Assembly: GCF_036336025.1 (NCBI RefSeq)
Contig: NZ_JAYKKE010000001.1
Location: forward strand, 1-64,000
Length of the DNA stretch: 64,000 nucleotides
Source: Stomatohabitans albus
Lineage (GTDB): Bacteria > Actinomycetota > Nitriliruptoria > Euzebyales > Euzebyaceae
Direction: 5' to 3'
Each line of letters starts with the position of its first letter. Within the stretch, counting starts at the first letter, position 1. Made by a program: the position numbers and the translations under genes. This document shows positions 53,518 to 61,977 of this stretch, one piece after another. The notes under the pieces are model-generated. The model saw only the letters and a list, made by a program, of their open reading frames with translations. It searched no databases and was not told the DNA's origin.

Positions 53518-54900
53518 TTATGGCTTCCAGTACTCACAGCCATCGGTCAAACATGAATCAACATTCTTGTTATCCATTGTCTGCGTCGTTGGCACCACTT
53601 CATACTTGATCACACGGTTGTTCTTGATTGTGAAGGCACCGAGCTTTTCACCGGCTTTCTCGTCAATCATTGCTTCAGCAACCTTCTTATCAAAGATTTC
53701 AAAGTACCGATTTGTCCACCGTTGGGCTGGTTGCCAACGACGGGTTACGTCGTCATAGCAGACGTAATGGAGTTCAACGGAGCCAAGCTGAGTATTTGGC
53801 TTCGTTGAGATTGGCCGTGACGGGCCTTCTCCCCCAACAATCCAGCCATACCAGGTACCGTCGGGAAGATACTGGCTACGTGGTGCATCACACCCGTTAC
53901 CTGCAGCAACCTCCATTGAGGGTTTCCAATTGGGATCAGTGATCGCGTGTTCCACTTGGACTGGTATCGCTTTAGTGCCACCAAAGATATGGACCGCGCC
54001 CGGTTTGTGTGTTTGGAGCGCCGTGTCTATCCCACTGTGGAGTGGTTTCGTTGAGGCATCGTGATCAACGAACAGCACCGGACCATCCATTTTCGCCATA
54101 TAGGCAGCTGCAGTTAAGGCATCGGGGAACTCGTCGTTGGTGACAATACCCACATGGGCGGGCTTGTTGAACTCTGTAAACGCCCGTTCAACAACGGCAG
54201 CCTCAAGCGTGGTCTTTGTCCACGCATCTGTTAAGGCCGGATTACGAGTTACGTTAACGAATCCAGCTACGCGCTTCGTATTCTTATGCTTCGCTAACCA
54301 TGCCGTTGTCTCAGGTGCGTTGCGGTCGGCATCACTTAAGAGCACGACACCATCGCGGTGAGCGGCTATCGGTGATAAAAATAGCGGCTCATACCAGTTA
54401 TTCATATTGCCGACAAACACTTCTTGAACAGGTTTAATAGTGTTTACTTTGTCAGCAATCATGGCTGCAGTATCGGCACGATTTTTTCCAGCAAGACGCT
54501 GAACTTTATATCCTAAGTTACGTATCTGCTTAGCAACTTTTTCACTAACTACTTTCGCGCCACCAACGATCGTAACCGTTCCTCCGGGCTTGAGTGCCCG
54601 CGTCATCTCAGCCTGAGTGGCCGGGTGCAGCATATCTTTCGGCGTAATGAGGACGGGTGCTGGACCACTAAGTTTTGCAAGCGGCCCGACCGTAATGGCA
54701 TCAGCTGCATCATCTGACCTGGTCAGATACAACATATTGAGTTGATGCTGCTGTGGCACCATCTGTTTGGAAACTTCGACGGCTGTTTCAAAGCGAGTTT
54801 CTCCGGATAACCGCCCTGCATTGATTGGTGCAGCACTCACTGGGGTAACCGATAACGATAAACCAATAATTGCCAAGGTAGAACATACCAAGTGTCGCAT
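53518..54900 (-). CDS. Secreted CWB2 surface protein with unique C-terminal domain
   Basis: 460 residues. Signal peptide (cleavage after SAA, about 24). Three cell-wall-binding repeat 2 units cover about 25-325 (starting with RLSGETRFETAVEVSKQ; repeats of the GGxxVVS and AGKNRADTAAMIA type). The last 125 residues (about 335-460) have six Cys residues (NGCDAP, YVCYDDV, DSCLTDGCEYW), Trp/Tyr-rich segments and end in CEYWKP. This part is not a CWB2 repeat and is unknown to me. Secreted wall-bound effector or adhesin. Confidence 0.9.
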   Translation of the reverse strand: MRHLVCSTLAIIGLSLSVTPVSAAPINAGRLSGETRFETAVEVSKQMVPQQHQLNMLYLTRSDDAADAITVGPLAKLSGPAPVLITPKDMLHPATQAEMTRALKPGGTVTIVGGAKVVSEKVAKQIRNLGYKVQRLAGKNRADTAAMIADKVNTIKPVQEVFVGNMNNWYEPLFLSPIAAHRDGVVLLSDADRNAPETTAWLAKHKNTKRVAGFVNVTRNPALTDAWTKTTLEAAVVERAFTEFNKPAHVGIVTNDEFPDALTAAAYMAKMDGPVLFVDHDASTKPLHSGIDTALQTHKPGAVHIFGGTKAIPVQVEHAITDPNWKPSMEVAAGNGCDAPRSQYLPDGTWYGWIVGGEGPSRPISTKPNTQLGSVELHYVCYDDVTRRWQPAQRWTNRYFEIFDKKVAEAMIDEKAGEKLGAFTIKNNRVIKYEVVPTTQTMDNKNVDSCLTDGCEYWKP

Positions 54901-55121
54901 AATGAGACTCCCTATAATTATGAATTAATGTATGAGATTGCAATAGAACAATCTGATATTTTTATTAAAACGCCAACGTCAATTCGATACAAGTAATTTC
55001 CTATTAACTTTGGTTATCATTATCATGCTAAATGAATGCGGGAAGCGGCCAGCAAAAAACTTCTCTGCAAGCGTGGGGAGCGGTGCTAAAGTGTTGAGAC
55101 GCTTGGGCAACCGAGCCAATT
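54901..55121. promoter_or_regulatory. Promoter region of the CWB2 gene and tRNA-Pro
   Basis: 221 bases. The left part (54.9-55.02 kb) is very AT-rich and precedes the leftward CWB2 gene. The right part must carry the promoter of tRNA-Pro. No gene is supported. Confidence 0.4.
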
Positions 55122-55195
55122 CGGGACGTGGCGCAGTTTGGTAGCGCACCTGCTTTGGGAGCAGGGGGTCGCCGGTTCAAATCCGGCCGTCCCGA
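55122..55195 (+). tRNA. tRNA-Pro (anticodon TGG)
   Basis: Acceptor CGGGACG/CGTCCCG, anticodon loop TTTGGGA on stem CCTGC/GCAGG, T-arm CCGGTTCAAATCCGG. The discriminator is A and CCA is not encoded. Reads CCA/CCG. Confidence 0.95.
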
Positions 55196-55225
55196 CGTTT
55201 GCTGTTCGCATCGCTTCAAGGTGCT

Positions 55226-55741
55226 GTGGTGTCATCAACCCCTCTTCATTCTGCAGCTCGATTGCAACTCGTTACACCATGTGGTGAGCTTTCGATCATT
55301 CACACCACAGATGCGGTACTGGCAGCTGGATGGGACACCACTGTGGCCGCCCAGTTGCGGCTTATCCACCCCAGCATCCGTCCAGTACACCTCTATGAGC
55401 ACACTGAGGACCCGCTTGGGTTAGAAGATGTCGTTGCAGCCTATTTCAATGGCGATCCGAGCGTGATTGATCAGGTCCGTGTCCATCAGGTCGGTGGGCC
55501 ATTCACTGAACGCGTTTGGGCGGCGATCCGCGAGATTCCACCAGGAGAAACTGCCTCATACACTGAGGTGGCTGAAATGGCGGGCAGTCCGATGGCCTTC
55601 CGTGCCGCAGCTAGTGCTTGTGCAACGAACCCATCTGCGCTGTTTGTGCCATGTCATCGTGTGGTCAAGGCTGATGGTACGCCAGGTGGATTTAGGTATG
55701 GACTTGCAATTAAACAAGCGCTCCTGGCTATTGAAGCCTAG
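55226..55741 (+). CDS. ogt: Methylated-DNA-[protein]-cysteine methyltransferase
   Basis: 171 residues. It removes methyl from O6-guanine to its own Cys. Active loop VPCHRVVKADG, helix-turn-helix PPGETASYTEVAEMAGSP (in parts) and the family's C-terminal GGFRYGLAIKQ are visible. The start is unsure: GTG at 55226 or 55229 with AAGG upstream; a TTG at 55199 is too close to the tRNA. It shares its promoter region with tRNA-Pro. Confidence 0.92.
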   Translation: MVSSTPLHSAARLQLVTPCGELSIIHTTDAVLAAGWDTTVAAQLRLIHPSIRPVHLYEHTEDPLGLEDVVAAYFNGDPSVIDQVRVHQVGGPFTERVWAAIREIPPGETASYTEVAEMAGSPMAFRAAASACATNPSALFVPCHRVVKADGTPGGFRYGLAIKQALLAIEA

Positions 55742-55837
55742 GCAGTAGACAATTGGCTCGGACTTCGCCCTGCCTCAGATTCGCTTTATACGCAATCTCA
55801 TACCCACACCACGCCGCGGTTATGTTGCCTGTGAACA

Positions 55838-55878
55838 AATCGGCCTTGGGTGTGATGGGAGCACACCCAAGGCCGATT
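55838..55878 (-). terminator. Terminator hairpin between ogt and tRNA-Arg
   Basis: A perfect 17-bp stem (AATCGGCC... and its complement) with a 7-base loop. The minus-strand 3' flank is TTGTTC, a weak T-tract. It lies 4 bases past the tRNA-Arg 3' end, so it ends that transcript and perhaps ogt. Confidence 0.8.
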
Positions 55879-55881
55879 AGG

Positions 55882-55955
55882 CGCCTCGAGGAGGATTCGA
55901 ACCCCCGACCTATCGGATAGAAGCCGACTGCTCTGTCCACCTGAGCTACCGAGGC
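55882..55955 (-). tRNA. tRNA-Arg (anticodon TCT)
   Basis: Acceptor GCCTCGG/TCGAGGC with one G-T pair, anticodon loop CTTCTAT on stem GTCGG/CCGAT, T-arm GGGGGTTCGAATCCTCC. The discriminator is G. Reads AGA. Confidence 0.93.
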
Positions 55956-56027
55956 GAGTTTTATAAATATGGTGCCACGAACGAATCGTGCCGCTATCCT
56001 GATGACTCCGTTCATCGAACGGATATG

Positions 56028-56101
56028 GTGACTGTAGCTCAGTTGGTTAGAGCGCCGCGTTGTGGTCGCGGAGGTCGCGGGTTCGACTCCCGTCAGTCAC
56101 C
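56028..56101 (+). tRNA. tRNA-His (anticodon GTG)
   Basis: Acceptor GTGACTG/CAGTCAC, a G precedes it as the G(-1) of tRNA-His, anticodon loop TTGTGGT on stem CCGCG/CGCGG, T-arm CGGGTTCGACTCCCG. The discriminator is C. Confidence 0.94.
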
Positions 56102-56200
56102 CTTTCTTATGCCCAAAAAAGCCTGTTTTTACACGGTTTTATAGGTATTAAACCAGCTTCATAAAAGTAACTTTTGGTTACAGTTTTTGGCCGCTAATCT

Positions 56201-56932
56201 ATGCCCATGGCAAGCCCATCGTCGTCAGATACTCCCACTGATTTCATCCGCCAAGAGGTATGTGCCGCTTGGAAGATCGCAATGCCTGCATGTATCGCCC
56301 TCATCCCACTCGGACTTGCGTTGGGGGTACTCGTGGTCCAGGCTGGTTTGCTGTGGTGGTGGGCACCGATATTCGCAGCCTTCGTGTACGCCGGCTCGTT
56401 GGAGTTTTTGCTTGTGGGTATGGTGACCGCAGCCGTCCCATTAAGCCAAATTGCGTTAACCGCGCTACTTGTTAATTTCCGTCATGTCTTCTATGCCCTC
56501 ACATTCCCATTGAAACGGATTCACCGGAAACACCTAAAGATGTACAGCACATTTACGCTGACTGATGAAGCATACGCCTTGATGATGCCTGCCCATCGAG
56601 AAGGCTGGAGCCAGACACGTATTATTACGATTCAGGTCTTTCTGTACATCGTTTGGGTTGGTGCAGTTGCAGCCGGCGCCCTCGTGGGCGGGTTTATTCC
56701 AACATGGGTTGTGGGTTTGCAATTTGCAGTTTCAGCTTTGTTTATTGTCCTCGCTGTTGACGCCTACGCCCAACGCCCATCCGTACCAATTCCACTTGTG
56801 GCGATCGGTTGTGCACTCATCGGTGCCATATTTACTCCCGACAGCTATTTACTCACCGCAATTGGCTTATTTGTCGCAAGCCTAACCGGCGCATATGTCC
56901 TCGATAGATGGCGTGCTCAACATGGCCAGTAA
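56201..56932 (+). CDS. azlC: AzlC-type branched-chain amino acid exporter subunit
   Basis: 243 residues with about seven membrane helices. AzlC pattern: AMPACIALIPLGLALGVLVVQAGL (in parts), FVYAGSLEFLLVGM, VNFRHVFYAL and DEAYAL. With AzlD it exports branched-chain amino acids or analogues. Start at ATG 56201; an ATG two codons in is possible. Overlaps azlD. Confidence 0.93.
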   Translation: MPMASPSSSDTPTDFIRQEVCAAWKIAMPACIALIPLGLALGVLVVQAGLLWWWAPIFAAFVYAGSLEFLLVGMVTAAVPLSQIALTALLVNFRHVFYALTFPLKRIHRKHLKMYSTFTLTDEAYALMMPAHREGWSQTRIITIQVFLYIVWVGAVAAGALVGGFIPTWVVGLQFAVSALFIVLAVDAYAQRPSVPIPLVAIGCALIGAIFTPDSYLLTAIGLFVASLTGAYVLDRWRAQHGQ

Positions 56933-57251
56933 CAGCTATATCGCACTCGCCGTCATCATCTGTGGGCTGATCACTTGGGCCCTTCGCGCGATTCCTTTTG
57001 CGCTCTTGCGCCCGTTGGAGCAAAGTGCTTTTCTCGCTTATTTGGGCGACCGGATGCCTTTGGGAATCATGACAATTTTGGCGGTCTATACCTTCAAAGC
57101 GACGCCCCTCACGATATCTGGGCTGACGATTGCCGGGATTGCCGGAGCGGTCACGCTTGGCTTGCACATATGTCGGCGCAATTTCACCCTCAGTGTGTTC
57201 GGCGGAACGGCGGTATACACGCTGCTGCAGTCACTCTTGGCTCTAGGGTAA
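56922..57251 (+). CDS. azlD: AzlD-type small transporter subunit
   Basis: 109 residues from ATG 56922. Four helices; AVIICGLITWALRAIPFALL and the LGDRMPLGIMTILAVY stretch mark the AzlD family. It overlaps azlC by 11 bases, which couples translation. Confidence 0.92.
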   Translation: MASNSYIALAVIICGLITWALRAIPFALLRPLEQSAFLAYLGDRMPLGIMTILAVYTFKATPLTISGLTIAGIAGAVTLGLHICRRNFTLSVFGGTAVYTLLQSLLALG

Positions 57252-57481
57252 TTCCACTACTCACCACAGATGACCCGACTGTCAGGTACTAATTGACGGA
57301 TACCCCATGACTCCTCATACCGAGAAGTTCTCCTCTAAAATCCCTCAAAAACCTTGTTATAGCGCCACATATCCAAGGTGTTGGAATGCAGCTACCTTTC
57401 CGAGATGACTAAAGATAGCGTTACCTGACTTCACCCGTTCTGCACTCGTTCTCCACACCTGTCATAGCTTAAAATCTGAAG

Positions 57482-58378
57482 ATGCAACGCATTCTTCCCT
57501 GTTTTTGGTTTGACTTTAACGCTGATGAGGCAGCAGCGTTTTATCAGCAGGTGATTCCACGTACATCATCCATCGCCACGCTGACCTACCCCACTGCTGG
57601 CCTGCCGGTGTTTCAAAAGGACTTTGCAGGGCAGACACTCGCGATCGAGCTTGATACTGATGGTTACGAGTGGACGTTATGGAACGCAGGTGATGCATTT
57701 TCTCCGAATCCCTCCTTCTCACTCATCTTGAACTTTGACAGCCAAACCAACTCAAAAGCTGAACATGAATTGCGAACCACATGGGACCACCTCCGCACGA
57801 ACGGGCGTATTCACATGCCTTTGGGTGAATACGCCTTTGCCTCTTTATATGGCTGGGTTGAAGATCGATACGGTGTGAATTGGCAGTTGCTGCTTACTGA
57901 CACTTCTGAAACTGAATATGAGCCAGTCATTCCATGTTTTCTGTTTTCAGGTGATGCTCAAAATAAGACCACACAGGCCATCGACCTCTATACCGACGTC
58001 TTTGAACCATCTTCCCTTGACTATGTTGAGCACTACACGGAACGAACTGACCTTGTCGATGAAACCGCAGTCATGAATGCCCGGTTCTGTCTTAATAATC
58101 AGTCCTTTAGTGCCATGGATGCATGGGCTGGGGCCGTTTTCTCCTTTTCTCCTGGCGCGTCATTACTCGTCAAATGTGCAACCCAAGAAGATATTGATCG
58201 GCTTTGGGACAGTCTTTCAGCTGACCCTAGGGCTGAACAATCAGGCTGGTGTCGTGACGAGTTTGGATTTAGCTGGCAAATCGTACCGGACTGTTTTAGC
58301 TCCCTTGTCCAACAGCCTGACACGTACGCGGCGATGGTAAAGATGAAGAAGATCGAACTTGCCCACCTGTGCACCTAA
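57482..58378 (+). CDS. Double VOC-fold (PhnB-type) protein
   Basis: 298 residues made of two tandem PhnB/3-demethylubiquinone-like VOC domains: residues 1 to about 145 (PCFWFDFNADEAAAFY, YGVNWQLLL) and about 148-285 (IPCFLFSGDAQNK, FGFSWQIVPD). In single-domain homologues this family lacks a known activity. No metal-site is obvious. It stands alone between azlD and a leftward AbrB gene. Confidence 0.88.
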   Translation: MQRILPCFWFDFNADEAAAFYQQVIPRTSSIATLTYPTAGLPVFQKDFAGQTLAIELDTDGYEWTLWNAGDAFSPNPSFSLILNFDSQTNSKAEHELRTTWDHLRTNGRIHMPLGEYAFASLYGWVEDRYGVNWQLLLTDTSETEYEPVIPCFLFSGDAQNKTTQAIDLYTDVFEPSSLDYVEHYTERTDLVDETAVMNARFCLNNQSFSAMDAWAGAVFSFSPGASLLVKCATQEDIDRLWDSLSADPRAEQSGWCRDEFGFSWQIVPDCFSSLVQQPDTYAAMVKMKKIELAHLCT

Positions 58379-58413
58379 GGCGAATACGCATTGGTACCCC
58401 ATTGCGGTGAGCC

Positions 58414-58698
58414 TCACGCGGCTCGCGGCCATAACCTTCGTTGCGGTTCCAGCTCCGGAATAACACGACTATCCCCTCGCGATGTGCCCACCTGGCCAGA
58501 AGGATTTAGCTTCTGGTCAACCATGGGACGAGGCGTTACGGGTAATGGAACCACCTCTGATCGAAACGTCGCAATCGTGATCCTGCCCTCGTGATACGAC
58601 AGCATCACCAAATCACCTTGGCGAATCCCAAGTTTTTGTCGCAACTCCTTAGGAACGGTTACGACACCGTGGCGTTGGACTCGGCGGACATACTTCAT
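58414..58698 (-). CDS. AbrB/MazE-type DNA-binding protein
   Basis: 94 residues. The N-terminal swapped-hairpin SpoVT/AbrB domain is clear (GVVTVPKELRQKLGIRQGDLVML in parts). The Pro/Arg-rich tail from about residue 50 has no family. AbrB proteins are transition regulators or antitoxins; no toxin gene is adjacent. Confidence 0.85.
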   Translation of the reverse strand: MKYVRRVQRHGVVTVPKELRQKLGIRQGDLVMLSYHEGRITIATFRSEVVPLPVTPRPMVDQKLNPSGQVGTSRGDSRVIPELEPQRRLWPRAA

Positions 58699-58919
58699 AG
58701 CAGTACCTCTCTCGCCTGAATCCCCTCAGAACAATCGTGATGGTAAAGAGTCCTGTCCCCCAAACACAAATTCACCACGATGGGTAAGCATTTCAGTACT
58801 GATTGTGCGATTTCTCTGTCATTTAGCCACGATACGAATGGTCAGTCCGGTGGTACTAAAAAATTTTGACCTCATTGCTGCAACACCCTGCACTCGCATG
58901 TAATCTTTCAAGTCCTTGC
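58699..58919. promoter_or_regulatory. Promoter region of AbrB gene and tRNA-Lys
   Basis: 221 bases between the leftward AbrB gene and the rightward tRNA-Lys. A possible tRNA promoter is TTGCTG with TGTAAT 18 bases later, ending about 10 bases before the tRNA. The assignment is weak. No gene is seen. Confidence 0.35.
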
Positions 58920-58992
58920 GGGCCTCTAGCTCAATTGGCAGAGCATTCGGCTCTTAACCGACAGGTTCAGGGTTCGAGTCCCTGGGGGCCCA
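58920..58992 (+). tRNA. tRNA-Lys (anticodon CTT)
   Basis: Acceptor GGGCCTC/GGGGCCC, anticodon loop CTCTTAA on stem TCGG/CCGA, T-arm CAGGGTTCGAGTCCCTG. The discriminator is A and CCA is not encoded. Its last 14 bases belong to a 70-bp direct repeat with a copy 3.3 kb downstream. Confidence 0.95.
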
Positions 58993-59048
58993 CAACGCAT
59001 AACCGAAAAACCCTCCAAACCCCTTACGGTTGGTGGGTTTTTTGATGT
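58979..59048. repeat. Direct repeat, left copy (attL candidate)
   Basis: 70 bases that start in the tRNA-Lys T-arm and run to just beyond the tRNA terminator. The copy at 62303-62372 differs at one position (C at 58998, T at 62322). Because it contains the end of a tRNA gene, it looks like the attachment site of a tRNA-targeting integrase. Confidence 0.85.
59007..59043 (+). terminator. tRNA-Lys terminator
   Basis: Stem AACCCTCCAAACC paired with GGTTGGTGGGTT (one mismatch, one bulge) followed by TTTTT. It is inside the direct repeat and is duplicated at 62331-62367. Confidence 0.8.
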
Positions 59049-59114
59049 ACAGAAACCTAGAGTTGGCCTAACTAAAACAAGCTACCTCAGTAGAAATAGT
59101 CACCCACTGAGTGG

Positions 59115-59276
59115 ATGAATATATTGCCCCTGAAGAAGTGTTGGAAGGAGGATTATAAGTATTGCCTCCTGCCAGAACGCATTCTCAATCAAACAGCCAA
59201 GAAGAAAGCCGCAAAATGCCCCCACGTTGATCTTGACAAGTTTTCTGTGAACGTTGATCTCAAAGACAAGGACTAG
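59115..59276 (+). CDS. Small Lys-rich ORF, doubtful gene
   Basis: 53 residues, MNILPLKKCWKEDY ... VDLKDKD. It has protein-like composition (14 Lys, three Cys) but no ribosome site. It is the first frame after the left repeat. It could be a small gene or the remnant of a longer one. Confidence 0.3.
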   Translation: MNILPLKKCWKEDYKYCLLPERILNQTAKKKAAKCPHVDLDKFSVNVDLKDKD

Positions 59277-59396
59277 TCGAATATGCTTACCTCCGTCTTT
59301 AGCCTGATAAGGACCGATGAGTGGTATGTCTCGCCAGTCTGCCAAACTCACCCTCAAATCCCTTTCTACAATCCACACCCATTTCTAAGGCTTTGC

Positions 59397-60335
59397 ATGT
59401 CTCTCAATTTTTGTGCAATCGACTTTGAAACCGGCTCCTTTGACCGGTCCTTCGCTATCCAAATCGGTCTCGTCAAAGTCCTCAATGGTGAAATCGTCGA
59501 TACCTTTACCTCGCTCATTAAACCTATCGAACGACACACGTCCATTGACCCGAGAGCCCAAGCACTTCACGGTATCACGATGGACGACGTGAAAGATGCA
59601 CCAACCTGGCCAGAGCTATACCCGACGGTGACTCAGTTCGTAGGCAGTCTTCCCGTGCTTGCACATAATCTGAGTTTTGATAGCGGTGTACTTGAAGCCA
59701 TCTGTGAAGATGCTGAGCTACCTTTTCCTGATTGGCCAGTAGGTGACACGCTGCCATGGTGCCGAACACTCCTCCGTTTGGATTCTCACGGTCTGGCAAA
59801 CGTGGCTTCTCACCTTGGGATTGAACAAGGGCGTGCTCATCGAGCTGAAGATGATGCAAGAACATGCGCACTAATCGCTATTCAACTTGCTGACCTAACT
59901 GGGGTTCACAGCGTTGAAAGTATAGGCCAGCAGGCCATGGCCACGGTCGTAAAGCTCCAGACGCGTATCGATCAGTTACGTCGAAATCGCCGCAAAACCC
60001 CAGTAACTTTATTTAATCCCGAGGAATTGAAACAGGTCCTTGAATTCCTTGCTACTCAGCCACTACCACCGCGGTCACTTGAAGGACATCAGGTAGTCTT
60101 CACTGGCGCATTGGGGATTCTCCGTGAAGATGCAACCGTGTATGCACAACAAGCAGGGGCTACCGTAACTAAGTCAGTGAACAAGCACACCACCGTTCTT
60201 GTCGTGGGTACCGCAAGGCGAGCACGTTTCTTCACGAACAAGTTGAATAGGGCGGTTGAGCTCCAAGTGCAGGGCACGCTCAAACACATCCTGAGTGAAG
60301 AGCAGTTTTACCAATTAATTGACTTCGAAGAATAG
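59397..60335 (+). CDS. DEDDh 3'-5' exonuclease fused to a BRCT domain
   Basis: 312 residues. The exonuclease domain (about 1-165) shows AIDFETGSFD (Asp, Glu), AHNLSFD and HRAEDDART (His, Asp), the DnaQ-like DEDDh set. A BRCT domain (about 230-312) has HQVVFTGALG and the usual pattern to the end. It may trim DNA 3' ends at nicks or stalled forks. The ATG at 59397 has AAGG 6 bases before; an upstream frame to 59283 is not needed. First real gene of the island. Confidence 0.88.
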   Translation: MSLNFCAIDFETGSFDRSFAIQIGLVKVLNGEIVDTFTSLIKPIERHTSIDPRAQALHGITMDDVKDAPTWPELYPTVTQFVGSLPVLAHNLSFDSGVLEAICEDAELPFPDWPVGDTLPWCRTLLRLDSHGLANVASHLGIEQGRAHRAEDDARTCALIAIQLADLTGVHSVESIGQQAMATVVKLQTRIDQLRRNRRKTPVTLFNPEELKQVLEFLATQPLPPRSLEGHQVVFTGALGILREDATVYAQQAGATVTKSVNKHTTVLVVGTARRARFFTNKLNRAVELQVQGTLKHILSEEQFYQLIDFEE

Positions 60336-60455
60336 ACCACGGAACCGGCCCTATCCTCAAGCATTTCTGGGAAGACGGAACTTTGACTAGGCCCCTATTA
60401 TCTGCCAGACTCCCCAGCACTATCACAGATATCAACAATCCGTAAGAGCTTTTGT

Positions 60456-61001
60456 ATGGGCTATCTACCTGATTACACCGACCAAGGCTTCCTCCCTATC
60501 GGACGATGGCAAGCAAACAGCCTTGAAGATATCGCCAATAAATACATCTCAGAGGACGACTATCACCGCCAACGACTCTGGAAAGAATGGGCCGAACTTA
60601 CCTCGCTTGCAAAAAGCGCCTACGGATACATCATTGCCTGCTGGCTGGGCGGTTCATTCTTCACCACCAAACCCGACCCAGAAGATATTGACTGCGTCTA
60701 CATCATTGCCGACAAAGCATTTACCAATCCCATAGAACCAGACCACGCAAGTATTTTTCAGGCAATCTGGCGAAAAGGCAAACACAGTGTCGATATCCAA
60801 GTACTTCGGTTTCGCCCCTTCCTTGGCGATGAGCCGATTCCCAGCCCTGAACGAGACTATGTCCGAGAACGTGGGCAATGGGACGAGTACTGGTCTAAGT
60901 ACCGAGATAAATCACTTATTATACACAAGGACAAACAAGCGGCTTACCCATCACGGGGATACCTGGAGGTGATGATTGATGGCTACCCAAGACCAGAATA
61001 A
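60456..61001 (+). CDS. DUF6932-like nucleotidyltransferase-fold protein
   Basis: 181 residues. The pattern DQGFLPIGRWQANSLEDI near the N-terminus and WLGGSFFTTKPDPEDIDCVYI is what I associate with DUF6932. The GSF followed by DID is a minimal nucleotidyltransferase (MNT-type) active site. The protein is thus a candidate nucleotidyl transferase toxin or effector; target unknown. It overlaps the next gene by 23 bases. Start ATG has a weak AAGAG upstream. Confidence 0.72.
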   Translation: MGYLPDYTDQGFLPIGRWQANSLEDIANKYISEDDYHRQRLWKEWAELTSLAKSAYGYIIACWLGGSFFTTKPDPEDIDCVYIIADKAFTNPIEPDHASIFQAIWRKGKHSVDIQVLRFRPFLGDEPIPSPERDYVRERGQWDEYWSKYRDKSLIIHKDKQAAYPSRGYLEVMIDGYPRPE

Positions 61002-61977
61002 TAACTTCAAACTGCCCTCAATCGAAGAGGCTCTAGCATCCCTGAATAGTCGCTACCCAAACCTTGCCGAAACGCGAGAACCATACGACCCCGAGGCCTT
61101 CACCCATGCAATGAAGGACCGCATGACAACCAGATTCCATAGCACGCCAAGGGTCCGACACTCGAACGGGTATGTCCGTCTCAACAACGACCAGAATAGC
61201 CACCGTATCGACCTTGATGCCGTTGGCACACTACAAATCGAATGGCAAGAAAGCGTCCATTACCTCGGTGGCGCGATCGAACGAAACCACCCCATTTTCA
61301 GCAATGTCTCGCCTAAGGTAATAAGCCTCACCAAGCTAGAGCTTGTTGCCACGCCACGCGTCGGCTCCATCATCCTGGATATCCAAGCGAAATCTAACCC
61401 AATGGAAGAGGCATACCCAGATGGCAAATGCTTTCTAGAAGGCCAGCCAGAACCCCTTGTTGATCAGGCCGTCACTTGGCTTCACACGATCATTAACCAA
61501 GGTGGCAAACAGAGCCCCGAAGGATTCACCGATGCTATTGGCGCTGCCGGACCAAAGCTCGCCCAGTCTCTCGACCGCATAGCTGAAATCCTTGATGATC
61601 AAGAACTCACCTTGACCAGTAAATGGATGCAACCGGGTGTCCAGCCAGTCGATGCACGGATCAACAAGACCAAAGCCAAATGGATTCGGACCACCTTGCA
61701 GGGAACTTCTCAACCAGAACGACGTGAGGTCTTTACTGGTACGTTGCACACCATCAGCACAACCAACAAGTGGAAAATCAAGGTTGATGCGGAACAGGCT
61801 ACAAGCCTTCCAAAAGGTGGTCTTGTTGATATGACGCTCCACGAGTCATTGGATCAAGTAAAAGGGAACTTTCGGCTCAACGAACGGGTACGTCTAGAGG
61901 CCACTTTGAGCTCAAGAAAACGGCCTGATGGTGAGACAAAAACGACATACACCATCACATCGATCAAACCCGATTAG
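60979..61977 (+). CDS. Unknown protein, partner of the nucleotidyltransferase
   Basis: 332 residues, not recognised. It is soluble and has no membrane segment or signal. An N-terminal half rich in beta-like strands (HRIDLDAVGTLQIEWQE in parts; ISLTKLELVATPRVGSIILDI in parts), a helical centre (VDQAVTWLHTIINQGGKQ in parts) and a C-terminal beta-like part with FTGTLHTISTTNKWKIKVD, which could be an OB-like barrel. GGAGG lies 9 bases before ATG 60979; a TTG one codon earlier is in frame. The coding overlap implies a joint function. Confidence 0.7.
   Translation: MATQDQNNNFKLPSIEEALASLNSRYPNLAETREPYDPEAFTHAMKDRMTTRFHSTPRVRHSNGYVRLNNDQNSHRIDLDAVGTLQIEWQESVHYLGGAIERNHPIFSNVSPKVISLTKLELVATPRVGSIILDIQAKSNPMEEAYPDGKCFLEGQPEPLVDQAVTWLHTIINQGGKQSPEGFTDAIGAAGPKLAQSLDRIAEILDDQELTLTSKWMQPGVQPVDARINKTKAKWIRTTLQGTSQPERREVFTGTLHTISTTNKWKIKVDAEQATSLPKGGLVDMTLHESLDQVKGNFRLNERVRLEATLSSRKRPDGETKTTYTITSIKPD

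Noticed and set aside
58735-58919. Toxin gene for the AbrB-type protein
   Set aside because: No frame with a start and reasonable length lies on either strand next to it; the nearest genes are a VOC protein and a tRNA.
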